This document shows, piece after piece, positions 42,572 through 50,992 of a DNA stretch of 64,000 bases. This DNA comes from Telluribacter humicola. Its GTDB lineage: Bacteria > Bacteroidota > Bacteroidia > Cytophagales > Spirosomataceae. The position numbers were made by a program, and so were the translations under genes. The first letter of the stretch is position 1. The number at the start of each line of letters is the position of its first letter. Under the pieces are notes generated by a model. That model was not told the DNA's origin and made no database searches. It saw nothing but the letters and a program-made list of their open reading frames with translations. The stretch covers positions 992,001 through 1,056,000 of the forward strand of contig NZ_JAFIQT010000001.1 in NCBI RefSeq assembly GCF_017355935.1, in the 5' to 3' direction.

Positions 42572-45022
42572 ATGAAAATTATGTTACAAAGTGTCATGAA
42601 GGGATGGTGGGCCGTGTGCACACTCATATTGCTCAGCCACAGTACCTGGGCGCAAAGTACCCCCGGTAGCGCCAGCATTACCGGTAGCGTCTCAGACTCC
42701 GCCAGTGGGAAAAAGCTGGATTATATCACCGTTCACCTTATGACCGGCCCAGGTACCCCCGTGAAGGTAGACTATACCAGGGCCGATGGTACCTTTACCT
42801 TTACGGGGCTGGCTCCGGACAAGTACGTGGTGTCGGTTGTGGGTATGGGGTACCTTACCAAAACGATGTCCGTAGACCTCACCGATAGTACCCGGCGACG
42901 TGTGGAAATCGGCCCGATCCAGCTCAGTCAGGGTGCGGTGGGGCTCAAAGAGGTAACCGTCACGGCTACCAAGCCGATCATCACCCAGGAGGTAGACCGG
43001 CTCGCCTACGACATACAGGCCGACCCGGAGAGCAAGGTATTCAGCGCGCTGGAAATGATGCGCAAAGTACCTTTGCTGACGCTGGATGCCGACGACAACA
43101 TTCTGCTGAAGGGCAACAGTGACTTTAAGATCCTGATCAACGGCAAGCCATCCAGCATGGTGGAACGCAGCTACAAGGATATCCTGCGGGCCATGCCGGC
43201 CTCGTCCATTCAGCGTATTGAGGTCATTACTACGCCCCCGGCCAAGTACGATGCCGAAGGACTGGCGGGGATCATTAATATTATTACCAACAAAAAGATT
43301 GACAACGGCTACAGTGGTTCGTTAAACGTCAGTGAGCGCTTCCCCGTCGGTGGGCCCGGACTTGGGGGTACCTTTACGGCCAAGCTAGGAAAGTGGAGCA
43401 TGTCGGCCCTGGGTGGTGCCAGCCTCTATCATACACCCGTTATCCAAACCGCTATTCGCCGTACTACCACCGGTCTGGAGCCGACAAACCTGGTGCAGGA
43501 GGGTATCCAGCGCTCGCAAAACCAAAATGCCTACCTGGGCTATGAGCTGAGCTACGAACTGGACAGCCTCAACCTTTTTTCGGGACAGTTTAACATCAAC
43601 GGCAGCCGCTCGGATGGGCGGATCCAACAGGAAAGCCGGCTGAGGGGACTGGAGGAAGTCCTGCAGGGGTACCGCCTGGATAATACGCTTGACGGCCGGG
43701 GCACCGGTATGGACGCGGCCCTGAACTACCAGCGGGGCTTCCGGGCGGATAAGAACCGGCTTCTAACATTTTCGTACCGGTACTTTTCGTACCAGAATGA
43801 GCAGCTGAACGCGCTGGCTATAACCGATGCCGTGATGTACTTCCAGCCTGACTATCGGCAGCAGAACGACCAGCGCTTCGCGGAGCAAACGTATCAGGTT
43901 GACTATGTGTACCCGGTCAAGAAGCTGAGCATTGAACTAGGGGTTAAGGGCATTCTTCGAACCAACGAAAGTGACTTCCAGCACCGAAATCTAAACTCCG
44001 AAACGGGACAATTTGTGATTCAGCCGGGCTTGAGTAACCAATTCAGAAACGAGCAAAATGTCTATGGAGCCTACAATACCTACCAGTATAACTTCAAAAA
44101 GTGGAGTGTGAAAGCGGGTGCACGCATTGAGCAGACAGTAATCAATGTCGACTTCCGGTCGTCGGAACTGCGGGTACGTCAGAACTACTTCAACATCATT
44201 CCGTCGGTGTCGGTCAATCGGAAGCTGAAAGGTAACAAAGCGCTGAATCTGGGCTATATGCAGCGCATCCAGCGGCCGGGTATTTACCAGCTCAACCCCT
44301 TTGTGGACCGCTCAAATCCAAGCTTTGAACGGACCGGTAACCCAAACCTGCGGCCTGCGCTGGTGAACGACGTGCAGCTAGGCTTTAACTGGTCCAAGAA
44401 GGTGTCGGTCAATGCAGGGCTGGGCTTTACATTTTTCCGCGATCTTATCTTCCCCGTGTCGGTTTATGACTCTACGACGCAGATCACCCGGACCTCCTAT
44501 GGCAATACCGGCCGGGCCAAACTACCCAGCGGTAGCCTGAACATCAACTATCCCGTGAGCAAGCGCTGGAACATGAGCCTGAACAGCCGCGCGGCCTATG
44601 GCATGGTAGAAGGTCTCGTAAACGGGGTACTTATAAAGAACCAGGGGCTGATGTACAACCTCAATATCTCGACCGGCTATCGGCTGGAAAAAGACTGGCG
44701 CGTCAACGCGAACCTGAACGTCAACGGCCCCAGCATAAACCTGCAGGGTACTTCCAATAGCATGATCAGCTCCTCATTTAGCGTGAACAAAGATATAGTC
44801 AAAGACAAGCTTTCTTTCTCGGCTTCGGTGAATAACCCTTTCACCAAATTCCGGCGTGACTACCGGGAATCCTTCGGACCGGACTTTGTTCAGAGCAACG
44901 AACGCTGGGACTACTTCCGTACCTTCAGTGGTAGCTTCAACTACAAGTTTGGCAAGTTGAAAGAAGGGATCAAGAAGAACAAGCGGGGTATCCGGAACGA
45001 CGACGTCCAGAACGGAAACTAA
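42572..45022 (+). CDS. Outer-membrane beta-barrel receptor (TonB-dependent receptor-like), second copy
   Basis: An 816-residue outer-membrane protein with the same architecture as the one at 1956-4424 but clearly divergent. A signal peptide (WWAVCTLILLSHSTWAQ) is followed by a carboxypeptidase-regulatory-like domain at about 35-120 (SITGSVSDSASGKKLDYITV). The plug-like domain has ILINGKPSSM and RIEVITTPPAKYDAEGLAG. The barrel contains YMQRIQRPGIYQLNPFVDRS. ATG 42572 has the AGCCATG context typical here; a second in-frame ATG four codons in is possible. A 22-bp perfect hairpin follows. Like the first copy, it is directly followed by permease genes. Confidence 0.9.
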   Translation: MKIMLQSVMKGWWAVCTLILLSHSTWAQSTPGSASITGSVSDSASGKKLDYITVHLMTGPGTPVKVDYTRADGTFTFTGLAPDKYVVSVVGMGYLTKTMSVDLTDSTRRRVEIGPIQLSQGAVGLKEVTVTATKPIITQEVDRLAYDIQADPESKVFSALEMMRKVPLLTLDADDNILLKGNSDFKILINGKPSSMVERSYKDILRAMPASSIQRIEVITTPPAKYDAEGLAGIINIITNKKIDNGYSGSLNVSERFPVGGPGLGGTFTAKLGKWSMSALGGASLYHTPVIQTAIRRTTTGLEPTNLVQEGIQRSQNQNAYLGYELSYELDSLNLFSGQFNINGSRSDGRIQQESRLRGLEEVLQGYRLDNTLDGRGTGMDAALNYQRGFRADKNRLLTFSYRYFSYQNEQLNALAITDAVMYFQPDYRQQNDQRFAEQTYQVDYVYPVKKLSIELGVKGILRTNESDFQHRNLNSETGQFVIQPGLSNQFRNEQNVYGAYNTYQYNFKKWSVKAGARIEQTVINVDFRSSELRVRQNYFNIIPSVSVNRKLKGNKALNLGYMQRIQRPGIYQLNPFVDRSNPSFERTGNPNLRPALVNDVQLGFNWSKKVSVNAGLGFTFFRDLIFPVSVYDSTTQITRTSYGNTGRAKLPSGSLNINYPVSKRWNMSLNSRAAYGMVEGLVNGVLIKNQGLMYNLNISTGYRLEKDWRVNANLNVNGPSINLQGTSNSMISSSFSVNKDIVKDKLSFSASVNNPFTKFRRDYRESFGPDFVQSNERWDYFRTFSGSFNYKFGKLKEGIKKNKRGIRNDDVQNGN

Positions 45023-45054
45023 CGAGGTACCTACTCACTCAGAAAGCCGCGTTC

Positions 45055-45100
45055 ATAGCTGAACAAAACTGTCCGATTTCGGACAGTTTTGTTCAGCTAT
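45055..45100. terminator. Long perfect hairpin terminator, TGTCCGA family
   Basis: 22-base perfect arms, ATAGCTGAACAAAACTGTCC plus GA and its complement, around a TT loop. It starts 32 bases after the receptor stop codon. Its core is shared with 4446-4471 and 59763-59794. Confidence 0.75.
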
Positions 45101-45137
45101 TTGCATGTAAGTTATTGGTTGTCAGTAGGCTGTTGCG

Positions 45138-45153
45138 CTGGTATAGCTTTTGT
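45138..45153 (+). promoter_or_regulatory. Sigma-54-like promoter element ahead of permease run 3
   Basis: CTGGTATAGCTTTTGT differs from the element at 19225 by few bases. The -24 box reads TGGTA and the -12 box TTGT (consensus TTGC). A start about 12 bases downstream would fall near 45165, just ahead of the pseudogene's ATG at 45179. Confidence 0.45.
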
Positions 45154-45178
45154 CTATCCCATTGAAATGCCTTTGGTT

Positions 45179-45553
45179 ATGCTCCAAATCTACCTGCCAA
45201 TTGCGCTCAGAAATCTGTGGCGGCACCGAGGGGTCGCGGGCATTACTATGGGTGGGCTGGCTATTGGTGTAGCGGCCTGTTCGCTGATGGTGCAGTACGT
45301 GAGGTTTGAGAAGCGGGCTAAGCTGGCAAAACTGAACGAGAAGTATCTGAGTAAAAGCAGCCTCCGGCTCCGGATGCAACCCCTGACAAACATTCACTTC
45401 CATTTTGACTCCATAACGGCCCGTTCTCTAAGCCGGGCCAAAGAAGTGGGCCTGCGCAAAACCATTGGTGCCGGACAAGACCAGCTGATAGGTCAGTTTC
45501 TGGCGGAGGCTTTTCTCTATATACCTTCTACCCCTTACCTACAACTGCCATGA
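45179..45553 (+). pseudogene. Collapsed double-FtsX permease with in-frame internal deletions
   Basis: The reading frame is open for 124 codons from ATG 45179 (MLQIYLPIALRNLWRHRGV), but it stitches together only three pieces of a permease. These are the N-terminal helix through VQYVRFE, a fragment of the first periplasmic domain ending LRMQPLTNIHFHFDS, and the first FtsX signature (TARSLSRAKEVGLRKTIGAG...LIGQFLAEAFL). A short unrelated tail follows. Two in-frame deletions and loss of the whole second half explain the size. Its TGA overlaps the ATG of the next permease (ATGA), so it may survive as a translated leader. An alternative ATG lies at 45167. Confidence 0.85.
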
Positions 45554-47970
45554 TACAGAATTATCTGAAAATCGCCTTCCGTAACCTATTGCGGCACCTG
45601 AGCTTCTCACTCATCAATATTGTCGGTCTGGCAGTGGGGATAGCGGCCTGTCTGCTGATCCTGCATTACGTCAGCTATGAGCTGAGCTACGATGATTTTC
45701 ATGCCAAGGGCGACCGGATCTACCGCGTCCGGCAGGACCGCTACAACGATGGCGTGCTGAGTACGCAGTGGGCGGGGGGCGCTTTCGCGGTGGGTAATTC
45801 GTTCAAGGATGCTTTCGGAGAGGTAGAAGACTACGTGAAACTGGTAAAGACACGGGCGCTGATAGCCACCAACGGCGACGAGCGGCAGAAGATAGAGAAG
45901 ACCTACTGGGCCTCGGCCTCTTTCTTTAAAGTTTTTTCGTACCCACTGATACAGGGCGACCCCGCCACGGCCCTGGCCGAACCCAATACGGCGGTGATTA
46001 CGGAAACAGTAGCCCAGCGGTTGTTTCGAAACGAAAATCCAATGGGTAAGAGCATACAGATTAATCAGAACCAGGTGTATAAGGTAACGGGAGTCATGAA
46101 AGACATGCCGGCTAACTCCCACCTGAAAGCGGATATGCTGCGCTCGTACGTGACTTTTGTCAACCAGACCACCCGCGACGGCAATGGCCCCGAGACGGCC
46201 TGGCAGTGGGATGGCTGCCTGACCTATGTTCAGCTCCGGCCCGATGCGAATCCCCAGGCTTTGGAGGCGAAGTTTCCTGCCCTGGTAGATAAGCTGGCCG
46301 GCGAAGACCACAGGAAGTATAATTCATCAGCGGTGTACCTGCTTCAGCCGCTGAAAGACATCCACCTCTACTCACACTACATGGAAGAGGCCGAACCCAA
46401 CGGCGATGGTACTACCGTGTACCTCTTGCTGGGGGTAGCCTTCTTCATTGTATTCATTGCCTGGGTCAACTACGTCAATCTGGCTACGGCGCGGGCTATC
46501 AACCGGGCCAAAGAAGTAGGCGTACGTAAGGCCGTAGGTTCGCTGCGGAGCCAGCTCATCGGGCAGTTTCTGGCGGAGTCGGCGTTGCTCAACGGACTGG
46601 CGGTAGCGCTGGCCCTGGTACTGGTGGCGCTGGTAATACCGCTGTTCAACGAGCTGTCTGGGCAGGAACTGACGCTGTCTCTGCTGGGCAATGCGGAGTT
46701 TTGGCTGGCGCTGATGGCATTGTACGTAACCGGAGTGTTCTTCTCTGGTCTGTATCCGGCGTTTGTGTTGTCGGGCTTTCAGCCGATAGCTGTTCTCAAA
46801 GGTAAGATAAGTACTTCCGGCCAGGGAATTATACTGCGTAAGTCGCTGGTAGTCATGCAGTTTACCGCTTCGCTGTTTTTGCTTGTGGGTACTTTCGTGG
46901 TATTCCGGCAAATCAAGTACATGCGGGAGCAGGCATTGGGTATTAATATAGACCAGACGCTGATCGTCAACCCGCCCATTGTCCGGAATGACTCTACCTA
47001 TATGAATCAGATGACGGCCTTTAAGCAGGAGCTGCTACGGCAGCCTAGTATAAAGCATATAACTGCCTCAACGGTGGTGCCGGGGCAACCGTCAGACTGG
47101 AATGCGGGCGGTATACGCCTGGTGGGAACCGACGAGGCGAAAGGTAAGCAGTACCGCGTCATTGGGGTAGACTACGACTTCCGCAAAGCCTACGATATAA
47201 AACTGCTGGCGGGACGCGATTTTTCAAAAGAGTTCGGTTCCGACCCCAAAGCAGTTTTATTCAACAAAATGGCGGCGAAGCATCTGGGCTTCGATCAGCC
47301 GGAGCAGGCCATCGGCAAGCAGATCGACTTCTGGGGCCAGACCTTCACCATTGTGGGTGTAACCGATAACTTCCACCAGCAGTCGCTGCGCGATGCCTAC
47401 GAGCCGCTTATCCTGCGCCTGATACCGGACGTGGGAGGGTACTTTTCGGTCAAGATGGAAACCGGCGATATCAACAATACCATCGAAAAGGTACAGGCCG
47501 AATGGAACCGCTTCTTCCCCGGCAATCCATTTGAATATACTTTCCTGGACGACCGTTTTAACGAACAGTACCGCGCCGACCAGCGGTTTGGGCAGGTATT
47601 CGGGCTGTTTACGGTACTGGCGATCCTGGTGGCCTGTCTGGGTCTGTTCGGTCTGGCGTCGTTTACCATTGTCCAGCGTACCAAGGAAATCGGCATCCGG
47701 AAGGTACTTGGAGCGTCGGTAATGGGAATCCTGCAGTTGTTCTACCGGGAGTTTGCCTTCCTGATTATACTGGCCTTTATTGTGGCTACCCCGCTGGCCT
47801 GGTATGCGACCAGTCAGTGGTTACAGACCTACGCTTTCCGAATTACGCCTGACTGGGAATTGTTTGTGTTTCCTTTTGTACTGGTACTGACCATTGCCCT
47901 GCTGATCGTTTCGTACCAGACCCTTAAAGCGGCCCTGATGAATCCGGTGCGGTCATTGCGAAGTGAATAA
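45550..47970 (+). CDS. Double-FtsX ABC permease, array member 14
   Basis: An 806-residue permease of the Trp subgroup: FIAWVNYVNLATARA precedes the first signature AKEVGVRKAVGSL near residue 320. N-terminus MIQNYLKIAFRNLLRHLSF; second signature TKEIGIRKVLGAS near 711 with TIVQRTKEIG; tail LKAALMNPVRSLRSE. FEYTFLDDRFNEQYRADQRFG in the second periplasmic domain matches members 3 and 10. The final helices (FYREFAFLIILAFIVATPLAWY) are less conserved. Its ATG overlaps the stop of the collapsed permease before it, so the two are translationally coupled. Confidence 0.93.
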   Translation: MIQNYLKIAFRNLLRHLSFSLINIVGLAVGIAACLLILHYVSYELSYDDFHAKGDRIYRVRQDRYNDGVLSTQWAGGAFAVGNSFKDAFGEVEDYVKLVKTRALIATNGDERQKIEKTYWASASFFKVFSYPLIQGDPATALAEPNTAVITETVAQRLFRNENPMGKSIQINQNQVYKVTGVMKDMPANSHLKADMLRSYVTFVNQTTRDGNGPETAWQWDGCLTYVQLRPDANPQALEAKFPALVDKLAGEDHRKYNSSAVYLLQPLKDIHLYSHYMEEAEPNGDGTTVYLLLGVAFFIVFIAWVNYVNLATARAINRAKEVGVRKAVGSLRSQLIGQFLAESALLNGLAVALALVLVALVIPLFNELSGQELTLSLLGNAEFWLALMALYVTGVFFSGLYPAFVLSGFQPIAVLKGKISTSGQGIILRKSLVVMQFTASLFLLVGTFVVFRQIKYMREQALGINIDQTLIVNPPIVRNDSTYMNQMTAFKQELLRQPSIKHITASTVVPGQPSDWNAGGIRLVGTDEAKGKQYRVIGVDYDFRKAYDIKLLAGRDFSKEFGSDPKAVLFNKMAAKHLGFDQPEQAIGKQIDFWGQTFTIVGVTDNFHQQSLRDAYEPLILRLIPDVGGYFSVKMETGDINNTIEKVQAEWNRFFPGNPFEYTFLDDRFNEQYRADQRFGQVFGLFTVLAILVACLGLFGLASFTIVQRTKEIGIRKVLGASVMGILQLFYREFAFLIILAFIVATPLAWYATSQWLQTYAFRITPDWELFVFPFVLVLTIALLIVSYQTLKAALMNPVRSLRSE

Positions 47971-47976
47971 AAGTAA

Positions 47977-47990
47977 AGCGGCCGGCCGCT
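47977..47990. repeat. 14-bp perfect GC palindrome
   Basis: AGCGGCCGGCCGCT lies seven bases after the stop of member 14, in an otherwise AT-rich gap. No T tract follows, so a terminator role is uncertain. Confidence 0.5.
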
Positions 47991-48051
47991 ATTCATTCTA
48001 CCGCTACTAAGCAAGATTAATTTTCTTAAACCTCTAAATAAATTAATACGT

Positions 48052-48339
48052 ATGAGTCACATAGCTATCCCGATTCCTCCGCTTCCAGGCAAGCAGGAGA
48101 TTGAAGTGGAAGTAACCATCAACGGACAGAAGCAGCAACTGCACTACCGCGTGGAGCTATTCTACTGGGATGACTGCAGCAATCCCCAGGGCCACCGCGC
48201 CGACTGCATCAGCGAGATGCTGTCGCACCACGACCCCGACTGGACCGTGTACTACATCGGAGCGCCTACCGATGAATTTGTACCCATCACCTTCGTGAAG
48301 AAGGAGAGCCGCCGCTTCCTGCAGGGAGCCACGGCTTAG
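48052..48339 (+). CDS. Small cytosolic protein of unknown function
   Basis: 95 residues, not recognised. There is no signal peptide or TM segment. It starts MSHIAIPIPPLPGKQE, continues with a strand-rich stretch (IEVEVTINGQKQQLHYRVEL), then WDDCSNPQGHRADCISEML with two Cys, and ends in a basic segment (VKKESRRFLQG). The codon pattern and a strong terminator directly downstream support a real single-gene unit. Nothing nearby indicates its role. Confidence 0.65.
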   Translation: MSHIAIPIPPLPGKQEIEVEVTINGQKQQLHYRVELFYWDDCSNPQGHRADCISEMLSHHDPDWTVYYIGAPTDEFVPITFVKKESRRFLQGATA

Positions 48340-48356
48340 TCGTACGCCTGCACCGG

Positions 48357-48407
48357 GACGGGAGCCATGGCTGGGGATGTACCTCAGCCATGGCTCCCGT
48401 CTTTTTT
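48357..48407 (+). terminator. Rho-independent terminator
   Basis: 17-base perfect arms (GACGGGAGCCATGGCTG and complement) around an 11-base loop, followed by six T. It ends the transcript of the 95-residue protein gene. Confidence 0.93.
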
Positions 48408-48551
48408 ATAGTACCTGACTCTATTCTGCCTGACTTTACGATTTTTAGCCTCATTTATAATGGGTTGACGTAGCGCTGGGAATAGATTTTTTAGGGGATA
48501 ATGTAGAAGCGAGAGTACCTAACCAGTCAAAAGTCAGATAGGAGAGATACC

Positions 48552-48779
48552 ATGAAGTACATACTTAAAGCAGTTATAGCCTGTGTTGCATTGACGGGCC
48601 TGGTTGGATGTCAAAAGTCGACGGTAAGCGACAGCTGCCGGGAGCAGGCACGTGACGACCGGGTATGCTACCAGGTATATGATCCCGTGTGTGGCTGTAA
48701 CGGTAAGACGTACTCCAATGACTGTGAGGCCGAGGCCGTCGGTATCACCAGCTTCACCAAAGGACCCTGTAACGGATAG
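48552..48779 (+). CDS. Kazal-type serine-protease-inhibitor lipoprotein, copy 1
   Basis: A 75-residue lipoprotein with signal and lipobox ALTGLVGC (Cys 20), then a single Kazal domain. The six domain cysteines follow the family pattern, with the signature YDPVCGCNGKTYSNDC and closing KGPC. Kazal domains insert a rigid loop into serine-protease active sites; here the P1 region lies near DDRVCYQVY. The protein is presumably anchored in the envelope to guard against periplasmic, host or predator proteases; that is inference. A partner lipoprotein gene starts 5 bases after its stop. The same two-gene pair recurs at 57810-58479. Confidence 0.9.
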   Translation: MKYILKAVIACVALTGLVGCQKSTVSDSCREQARDDRVCYQVYDPVCGCNGKTYSNDCEAEAVGITSFTKGPCNG

Positions 48780-48784
48780 AAGCC

Positions 48785-49150
48785 ATGAGATATTCTTTAT
48801 TAGTACTACTCCTGTTTGGGCTGCTGATGGCCTGTCAAAATGAGGAAGACATCAACCCTGATGGTACCATCGAAACCAATGCCCAACTGGTAAACAACCT
48901 GCCGGTAGACGGGTGCGAGTGGCACTTTATGATCAATCACGGTAGCCACACCACTTTTTACCTTCCTACTAAGGCAACGGCCTTCCGGGTCGAAACCATC
49001 ATAGCTACCCTGCCGAAAACGGGAGGGGCCATAACCAGCCGGGTCAGGATCAGGTACCGCCCGACCAGTCAGAAGGGGCAGGTACAGTGCGGCTTTGGAC
49101 GTATAGCCGAGTACGATGAGATAGAAATAATCGAGATTAGAGAAAGATAG
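48785..49150 (+). CDS. Lipoprotein partner of the Kazal protein, copy 1
   Basis: A 121-residue lipoprotein (lipobox GLLMACQNEED) of no recognised family. The mature part is predicted beta-rich and shares many positions with the protein at 58120-58479: V-x-NL-x-x-DGC-x-WH, then Y-x-PTKAT, I-x-YR-x-TS, V-x-CG-x-G, and EIEI near the end. Two conserved Cys outside the lipobox could form a disulfide. It starts 5 bases after the Kazal gene and is therefore cotranscribed. The repeated pairing suggests the two proteins work together, but the function is unknown. Confidence 0.7.
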   Translation: MRYSLLVLLLFGLLMACQNEEDINPDGTIETNAQLVNNLPVDGCEWHFMINHGSHTTFYLPTKATAFRVETIIATLPKTGGAITSRVRIRYRPTSQKGQVQCGFGRIAEYDEIEIIEIRER

Positions 49151-49178
49151 TCTTAGAGGGAAGAAGGCAGGTTAGTTG

Positions 49179-49206
49179 AGGTGGTCCGGGAGGGTCACCT
49201 TTTTTA
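49179..49206 (+). terminator. Probable rho-independent terminator
   Basis: AGGTGG (49179-49184) can pair with TCACCT (49195-49200) through a purine-rich loop, with one G-T pair, followed by T6. It ends the Kazal/partner unit before nqrA. Confidence 0.6.
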
Positions 49207-49435
49207 TATTCAACGCATGGTGTGGGCCTGGTCATGTACCTGTCCTGTTTGGGCATAATGGCACTTTATAAAGTTAAATCCAACTATCTGACTACTAGCA
49301 GCAACAGCAGTGAAATAAGCAGCAGAATATATGTCAGAGTGACCTTTTAAATTTTCTGTAAAAATGTTTGAAATAGATAGTAGGAAATATGCATCAAAAG
49401 CTTATTATTGAACTATTAAAAGATTTTGTAGCATT

Positions 49436-50797
49436 ATGGGTAAAGCAATCAAACTTCGCAAAGGCTACGATATTAATCTTGTCGGAAAGGCCGAATACGT
49501 CCTCACTCCACTTCCCATGTCCGATGTTGTAGCCATCAAACCAACTGATTTCAAGTCAGTTGTTCCTAAGTTAATGGTAGAAGTAGGGCAGGAGGTGCTG
49601 GCAGGCCAGCCTGTGTTTTTTGACAAGGCCAACCCAGCTATAAAAGTAGCCTCACCCGTAAGTGGGGAGGTGGCCGAGATCGTGCGGGGGGAGAAGCGAC
49701 GAATCCTCGAAATCCGGATCATCCCTGACCGCACTGACCTTCGTTATCTCCCTTATCCACAGGTAGATCCGATTGGACTTTCCCGTGAAGCTATCATTGA
49801 GCGCCTGCTTGAGGGAAGCTGCTGGAACTACATCAGACAGCGCCCTTACACGCTGATAGCCAATCCCGAAGACATCCCTAAGGGTATATTTATCTCCTGC
49901 TTTGACACCGCTCCCCTGGCTCCGGATATAGAGTACATTCTGGATCAGGAAAAAGAAAGCTTTCAGGCTGGTCTGGCGGCCCTGCAAAAGCTGGCCCCCG
50001 GACGGCTGCATATCAGCCTGAGAGGAGGAGCCGATAATAAGATCAGGGAAACGGATCTGGCTGGTATCCCTTCCGAAAACATCCACTACTTCCAGGGCCC
50101 GCACCCGGCTGGCAACGTAGGGGTGCAGATTCACCACCTGTCGCCCATCAAAAAGGATGAAGTAGTCTGGTACGTACAGCCGCAGGATGTTGTCATCATA
50201 GGCCGACTATTCCGGGAAGGACGGTACCGGGCTGAGCGCGTTGTAGCTCTGACAGGTAGTTGCGTACAGGCGCCCCAGTATTTCCGGGTACTTCCGGGTC
50301 AGAAGCTTAGCTCTATCCTGGATGGCCGCCTCAAAGAGGGTAAGCTACGTATCGTACAGGGTAATATCCTGACCGGAGCCACTTCATCCGACGACGATTT
50401 CCTGTCCCACTATTGCAATCAGTTGACAGTTGTACCCGAAGGAGACGAGCCGGAGTTTCTGGGCTGGTTACTGCCGGGTGTTGATAAGCTCAGCCTCTCA
50501 CGCACCTATTTCTCGTGGTTGTTTCCCAAACGTACCTACCAGCTTGATACCAACATGCACGGTGAAGAGCGCGCTTTTGTCATGACGGGCCAATACGATC
50601 AGGTGCTCCCTATGGACATTATGCCCGTCATGTTGCTGAAAGCCATTCTGGCCAAAGACATAGAGCGGATGGAGCAGTTGGGTATCTATGAAATAGCGGA
50701 GGAAGACTTCGCTTTATGTGAATTTGTGTGTACTTCCAAGATCGAAGTACAGCGTATTATTTCGGAAGGGCTGGAATACGTCCGTACCGAAGGGTAG
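49436..50797 (+). CDS. nqrA: Na+-translocating NADH:quinone reductase subunit A
   Basis: A 453-residue NqrA, the peripheral cytoplasmic subunit linked to ubiquinone/menaquinone binding in the Na+-NQR complex. N-terminus MGKAIKLRKGYDINLVGKAE; PTDFKSVVPKLMVEVGQEV and SPVSGEVAEIVRGEKR form the biotin-like half-barrel. SLRGGADNKIRETDL and GNVGVQIHHLSPIKKDEVVW belong to the core; LTGSCVQAPQYFRVLPG and PFP-region equivalents follow toward the C-terminus. Length matches the family. It opens the nqrABCDEF-apbE cluster, and 195 bases separate it from nqrB. Confidence 0.95.
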   Translation: MGKAIKLRKGYDINLVGKAEYVLTPLPMSDVVAIKPTDFKSVVPKLMVEVGQEVLAGQPVFFDKANPAIKVASPVSGEVAEIVRGEKRRILEIRIIPDRTDLRYLPYPQVDPIGLSREAIIERLLEGSCWNYIRQRPYTLIANPEDIPKGIFISCFDTAPLAPDIEYILDQEKESFQAGLAALQKLAPGRLHISLRGGADNKIRETDLAGIPSENIHYFQGPHPAGNVGVQIHHLSPIKKDEVVWYVQPQDVVIIGRLFREGRYRAERVVALTGSCVQAPQYFRVLPGQKLSSILDGRLKEGKLRIVQGNILTGATSSDDDFLSHYCNQLTVVPEGDEPEFLGWLLPGVDKLSLSRTYFSWLFPKRTYQLDTNMHGEERAFVMTGQYDQVLPMDIMPVMLLKAILAKDIERMEQLGIYEIAEEDFALCEFVCTSKIEVQRIISEGLEYVRTEG

Positions 50798-50992
50798 CTT
50801 ACTCCCCATACAGTAGCGAACAGTAGTTTGTAGTAGGATTGCTTTGAATCGATAGCTCAGGTTATGGCCCCCATGGGCACAGGACCTGAGAATATAGCTT
50901 ATCTGGTTTGTAAGTATCAAAAGACCCATCAGGACAGATATGTCCCTGACGGATCTGTAACCTATATCTGAACCTTTAATACTACTCGTGCC
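50798..50992 (+). promoter_or_regulatory. Structured nqrA-nqrB intercistronic region
   Basis: 195 bases without a gene inside the nqr cluster. Two hairpins are visible. CTCAGGT (50856-50862) pairs with ACCTGAG (50884-50890) and encloses GCCC-CCAT-GGGC. TCAGGAC (50929-50935) pairs with GTCCCTGA (50942-50949) with one bulge. They could affect mRNA processing, partial termination or nqrB translation. No known riboswitch class was recognised. Confidence 0.4.

Noticed and set aside
49367-49400. Possible TTTG -33 box for nqrA
   Set aside because: No acceptable TAnnTTTG box at the right spacing; the nqrA promoter could not be placed with confidence.
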